This document shows, piece after piece, positions 61,279 to 64,000 of a DNA stretch of 64,000 bases. This DNA is from Candidatus Saccharimonadota bacterium (GTDB lineage: Bacteria; Patescibacteriota; Saccharimonadia; Saccharimonadales; Saccharimonadaceae). A model generated the notes under the pieces. It made no database searches. It was not told where the DNA came from and worked only from the letters and a program-made list of their open reading frames with translations. A program made the position numbers and the translations under genes. Position 1 is the first letter of the stretch; each line of letters begins with the position of its first letter. The stretch lies in the NCBI GenBank assembly GCA_905372095.1, contig CAJPNK010000004.1, forward strand, positions 3,115-67,114, in the 5' to 3' direction.

Positions 61279-62496
61279 ATGGCAAACGAACAGGGAGTTG
61301 AAAATAAGGGGCGGAAGCCTCGGCAGCGGAAGGTTTCACAGGGTGTTTTCTTGGCATCGCTAGTCTTGGCGATAATCGTATCGTTTGCGGCTGGTACGCG
61401 CAGCGAAGAAATCTATCAGATAGCAGCGCCGATTTTTGGCATCAAGGTGGCTAAGCAGCCGCTTGATACCGAGGTGATGAAAGAAGCTTATCGTCAACTA
61501 GCGGCGAATTATGACGGTGATTTGGATGCTAATAAGCTGTCTGACGGGGCGGCTCGCGGCATGGTTAAAGCGGTCGGCGACGACTACACGACATTTCTAG
61601 ATAAGGAAGAAGCGGCAGAATTTAACAAAAGTCTAAACGGCGAAGTTTCTGGCATTGGTGCCGAAATCGGCGTGCGCAATTTGCAGCCGACAGTACTGCG
61701 AGTTCTCGATGACTCTCCAGCCAAGAAAGCCGGCCTTAAAACGGGCGATATCTTTGTGGCTGTGAACGGTACATCAGTAGCGGGCGAGACGGCTAGCGGC
61801 GTGGCTGATAAAGTTACTGGCGAAGCGGGCACGACCGTCAAGCTAACTATGCGCCGCGGCAGCGAATCGCTAGATTTTTCGATTACGCGGGCCCAAATTA
61901 GCGATCCTAGCGTCCGTTGGTCGGTTAGCGACGACGTTGGTATATTGACGATCTCGCGCTTTGACGACAACACCGGTTCGCTAGCTCGCAAAGCTGCTAA
62001 AGAGTTCATTGACAAAGGTGTTAAAAGCGTTATTGTTGATTTGCGTAACAACGGCGGCGGCTATTTGACAGCGGCGCAAGAAGTGGCGAGTTTGTGGCTA
62101 GATAACGGCAAAACGGTCGTTACCGAAAAAAGCCGTGGCCAGGTTACCGAGACAGTTAAAGCTTCGGGAAATCCGACACTTAAAGGCAAGAAAACCATTG
62201 TCCTCGTCAATGGCAGCTCAGCCAGTGCTAGTGAGATTGTGGCTGGTGCGCTGAAAGATTATCAAGCAGCCATCTTGGTCGGTGAAAAAACCTTTGGCAA
62301 GGGTACGGTGCAAAAGGTGATCAACCTATCCGACGATCGTATCCTCAAGGTGACAGTGGCCCGCTGGTATACACCGCAAGACAGAAACATCACCAAAGAA
62401 GGTATCCAGCCGAACCAGACGGTCAAGATGAGCTCGGATGATAATAACGCTGGGCGCGACCCGCAAATGGTGCGCGCTAAAGAATTAGCGTCATAG
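61279..62496 (+). CDS. S41-family C-terminal processing protease (CtpA-like)
   Basis: 405 residues from ATG 61279; TATAAT (61266-61271) lies 7 nt before it. N-terminal membrane anchor (about 22-40), PDZ domain (about 118-202, GIGAEIGVRNLQPTVLRVLDDSPAKKAGLKTGDIF), and the protease core with NGGGYL (about 258-263), the catalytic Ser in NGSSASASEI (311-320) and Lys341 in KTFGKGTVQ. It trims exported proteins at the C-terminus and may control the nearby wall hydrolase, as in other bacteria (inference). Confidence 0.94.
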   Translation: MANEQGVENKGRKPRQRKVSQGVFLASLVLAIIVSFAAGTRSEEIYQIAAPIFGIKVAKQPLDTEVMKEAYRQLAANYDGDLDANKLSDGAARGMVKAVGDDYTTFLDKEEAAEFNKSLNGEVSGIGAEIGVRNLQPTVLRVLDDSPAKKAGLKTGDIFVAVNGTSVAGETASGVADKVTGEAGTTVKLTMRRGSESLDFSITRAQISDPSVRWSVSDDVGILTISRFDDNTGSLARKAAKEFIDKGVKSVIVDLRNNGGGYLTAAQEVASLWLDNGKTVVTEKSRGQVTETVKASGNPTLKGKKTIVLVNGSSASASEIVAGALKDYQAAILVGEKTFGKGTVQKVINLSDDRILKVTVARWYTPQDRNITKEGIQPNQTVKMSSDDNNAGRDPQMVRAKELAS

Positions 62497-62535
62497 CCCT
62501 TGTGCTTATCGCCAGGCTGGTATACTATATAAACT

Positions 62536-62922
62536 ATGGATACACGCAAACGTAAGATTTTGCTAGTAGAGGATGATACTGCGCTAGCATCAGTATATCG
62601 GTCGCGCCTTGAGCTAGAGGGTTTTGACGTCTGTGAAGCAAATAATGGCGAGGACGCGCTGTCGTTAGCAGTTTCTGAGCATCCTGACTTGATTTTGCTG
62701 GACGTCATGATGCCGAAAATTAGCGGTTTTGACGTTTTGGACATCTTGCGTAATACGCCGGAGACTACCAATATCCGGGTGATTATGCTAACAGCGCTTA
62801 GCCAGCCCAAAGACAAAGAACGCGCCGAGCAGCTCGGTGTTGACGATTATTTAGTGAAATCGCAAGTAGTTATCGGCGATGTCGTCGAGCGCGTGCGGTA
62901 TCATTTGGGTATGGCGGCTTAG
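62536..62922 (+). CDS. Single-domain response regulator
   Basis: 128 residues, a stand-alone REC domain. Acidic pocket Glu12, Asp13, Asp14, phospho-acceptor Asp56 (LLDVMMPKISG), Thr86 and Lys108 are all present. There is no output domain and no histidine kinase nearby, so partners are encoded elsewhere or the domain acts by protein binding. TATACT lies about 9 nt before the ATG. Confidence 0.92.
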   Translation: MDTRKRKILLVEDDTALASVYRSRLELEGFDVCEANNGEDALSLAVSEHPDLILLDVMMPKISGFDVLDILRNTPETTNIRVIMLTALSQPKDKERAEQLGVDDYLVKSQVVIGDVVERVRYHLGMAA

Positions 62923-62939
62923 AAATAGCTGCTATTTTT
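62923..62939 (+). terminator. Short terminator after the response regulator
   Basis: AAATAG and CTATTT arms with a three-base loop followed by TT; weak but placed directly after the stop codon. Confidence 0.4.
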
Positions 62940-63021
62940 GGGCGGAGACCGCGTTATGCAGAGCCTCTCAGGATCTCTGTCTAGTTTGTAATCTGCAAAG
63001 GAGTAGATTAGCGTTAGTTTA

Positions 63022-63050
63022 TTGACAAATCGTGTATTTTTTGCTATAAT
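63022..63050 (+). promoter_or_regulatory. Consensus promoter of the 63086 gene
   Basis: Perfect TTGACA (63022-63027), 17 nt, TATAAT (63045-63050). Spacer and flanks resemble the promoter of the coiled-coil gene at 41517-42848. The leader to ATG 63086 is about 29 nt with no clear Shine-Dalgarno site. Confidence 0.85.
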
Positions 63051-63085
63051 AAAGAGTATATAAAGATTAAAACAGAAAAATACAC

Positions 63086-64000
63086 ATGGCAAATAATAAA
63101 CTAAACATACATGGCGCAAATTTAGAAGATTTGCAGGAAACTGCTGATCGATATTCAGAACCGGAAGATTTGGCGGCTAGCCAACCAGAAAGTCCGGCCG
63201 AAGCTGCTGATCAGTATGCGGAGTTGGAAAATCCGGAGAGTGGCGGTCAGCAGGAAACCGCTGATCAGCATTCAAGGCCAGAAGCTCCAGCGGCTAGCGA
63301 TCAGCCAGAAGACTCATTGGCGGCTTTGCGCCGAGCTTTGAAAGCTAGAAAAGACGCAAAGCTGGAAGCTCCAATATCATCTTTAGAAACCCAAGCCGCC
63401 GAAGCTAGACTCGCTCTCGGTATTGGCCGTACGGCGTTTCGGGCGGTTGATATGCTCGAAAATCCTACTGGTAAACCGCCGGCCGATTCTCTTGGCGAGC
63501 CAGAATCTAATTCTGAACGTTCAGATTCCAGCGAACCTGCAGACGAGTCGGTTGAACGCGCAGACGGCGATTCTGATGAGACTAAAGAGCCAGACGAGCA
63601 AAATGAGCAAAACGATAGTCCTGATAAGAATAAAGATGAAGATGAAGATGAAGAGCGAAGCGACAAGGAATCTTCTGAAGCCCTAAAATCATTAGCGGAC
63701 AGCACGAACCATCGCTTGCAAGCTATGGCAGACACAGTAGAAAATGCGATTAATACTATACGGGCGCGCAGCAGGGATTACGTGTCGCTATCTTCTGGCG
63801 ATATGCAATGGCTGGTATCGAACGTCCCAGGCATGTTAAGCGGCTTTGTTGGGGCTGTCGAGGGAGCTATAGACGGTTTGCCACTAGTAGAAGCGTCTCG
63901 ACTTAATGACGCAGTAGACGAAATTAGACACAGACTCACTGCATTAAATAATGTTATCGCTGAAAATAATGTTATCGCTGAAAATAATGTTATCGCTGAA
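63086..64000 (+). CDS. Acidic repeat-rich protein, 3' end missing
   Basis: Open from ATG 63086 through the right edge (305 residues seen). The first 75 residues hold three imperfect repeats of about 20 (patterns like QETADxYSxPE and AASxQPE), then a basic helix, a very acidic Ser/Asp/Glu stretch (about 145-205, EDEDEDEE-like), a helical region (about 210-285) and an 18-bp tandem repeat coding AENNVI at the window end. No signal peptide. Overall layout recalls the 41517-42848 protein; function unknown. Confidence 0.65.
   Translation, partial: MANNKLNIHGANLEDLQETADRYSEPEDLAASQPESPAEAADQYAELENPESGGQQETADQHSRPEAPAASDQPEDSLAALRRALKARKDAKLEAPISSLETQAAEARLALGIGRTAFRAVDMLENPTGKPPADSLGEPESNSERSDSSEPADESVERADGDSDETKEPDEQNEQNDSPDKNKDEDEDEERSDKESSEALKSLADSTNHRLQAMADTVENAINTIRARSRDYVSLSSGDMQWLVSNVPGMLSGFVGAVEGAIDGLPLVEASRLNDAVDEIRHRLTALNNVIAENNVIAENNVIAE
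63946..64000 (+). repeat. 18-bp tandem repeat, at least three copies
   Basis: The unit AATAATGTTATCGCTGAA is repeated three times without mismatch up to the window edge, in frame, coding NNVIAE each time. More copies may follow outside. Confidence 0.85.

Noticed and set aside
63301..63735. Minus-strand Ser-rich ORF opposite the 63086 gene
   Set aside because: It is the antisense image of an acidic Glu/Asp/Ser-coding stretch; the plus strand has the promoter and continuous frame.
1..64000. Alternative genetic code (UGA as Gly, as in SR1/Gracilibacteria)
   Set aside because: Many genes end at TGA with proper overlaps and an RF2 with SPF motif is encoded.
1..64000. CRISPR array, tRNA or rRNA genes
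   Set aside because: No regularly spaced repeats and no cloverleaf with a TTCRANNC arm were found in the intergenic gaps by eye; tRNAscan or cmscan would settle this.

Overview
The window looks like a chromosomal segment of an ultra-small Patescibacteria/CPR bacterium, most likely Candidatus Saccharibacteria (TM7). This is inferred from a dense set of short housekeeping genes, a DUF5663-like protein, an L31 with a long basic tail, a ProRS without its editing insert, many lineage-specific acidic or coiled-coil proteins, and little biosynthesis. The genetic code appears standard: both RF1 (PxT motif) and RF2 (SPF motif) are encoded, and TGA ends many genes. No rRNA, tRNA, CRISPR array, IS element or prophage was recognised by eye.

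Layout. 1-3.2 kb, minus strand: priA, def, fmt (fmt runs off the left edge). 3.2-12.6 kb, plus strand: a PRTase-like gene, a winged-helix regulator, recJ, rpsU, yqeY, an adenylate kinase, map, ftsA, ftsZ, nrdR, a thioredoxin-fold protein, VKOR and a LiaF-like membrane protein. 12.6-18.5 kb: a T-box-like leader, a GNAT acetyltransferase, an inositol-monophosphatase family gene and a giant ileS. 18.5-27.4 kb: galU, rplU, parA, parB, lepB (minus), an LCP protein, a membrane protein and an HtrA protease. 27.4-30.5 kb, minus: prmC, prfA, rpmE and an Iron_permease-family protein. 30.5-32.4 kb: an AT-richer accessory pair of unknown genes. 32.5-41.2 kb: rpsB, tsf, an unknown gene, frr, uppS, rseP, a CPBP protease, proS, greA, lysS. 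41.2-42.8 kb, minus: DUF5663 and a coiled-coil protein. 43-52.8 kb: uppP, a MacB-like ABC pair, serS, pyrD, hpf, secA, an M16 peptidase. 52.9-53.7 kb, minus: a foreign-looking gene whose best start is interrupted by TAG. 53.8-64 kb: murD, murI (minus), an HtpX-like protease, prfB, ftsE, ftsX, a CHAP hydrolase, a CtpA protease, an orphan response regulator, and a repeat-rich acidic protein cut by the right edge.

How it fits together. Most genes serve translation (initiation, release, recycling, three further tRNA ligases) and the cell envelope: undecaprenyl recycling (uppS, uppP), peptidoglycan precursors (murD, murI), division (ftsA, ftsZ, ftsE, ftsX with an adjacent peptidoglycan hydrolase), secretion (secA, lepB) and envelope proteolysis. 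A TATAAT-like box sits 6-10 nt before the start codon of about twenty genes, so leaderless mRNAs seem to be common here.

The standout is ileS. The IleRS carries about 300 extra residues at the start of its CP1 editing domain. They contain a complete low-molecular-weight phosphatase signature followed by a complete Nudix box. A separate low-complexity insert of about 60 codons, with atypical codons and palindromes, lies further downstream. The operon is preceded by a T-box-like RNA that could sense uncharged tRNA-Ile.
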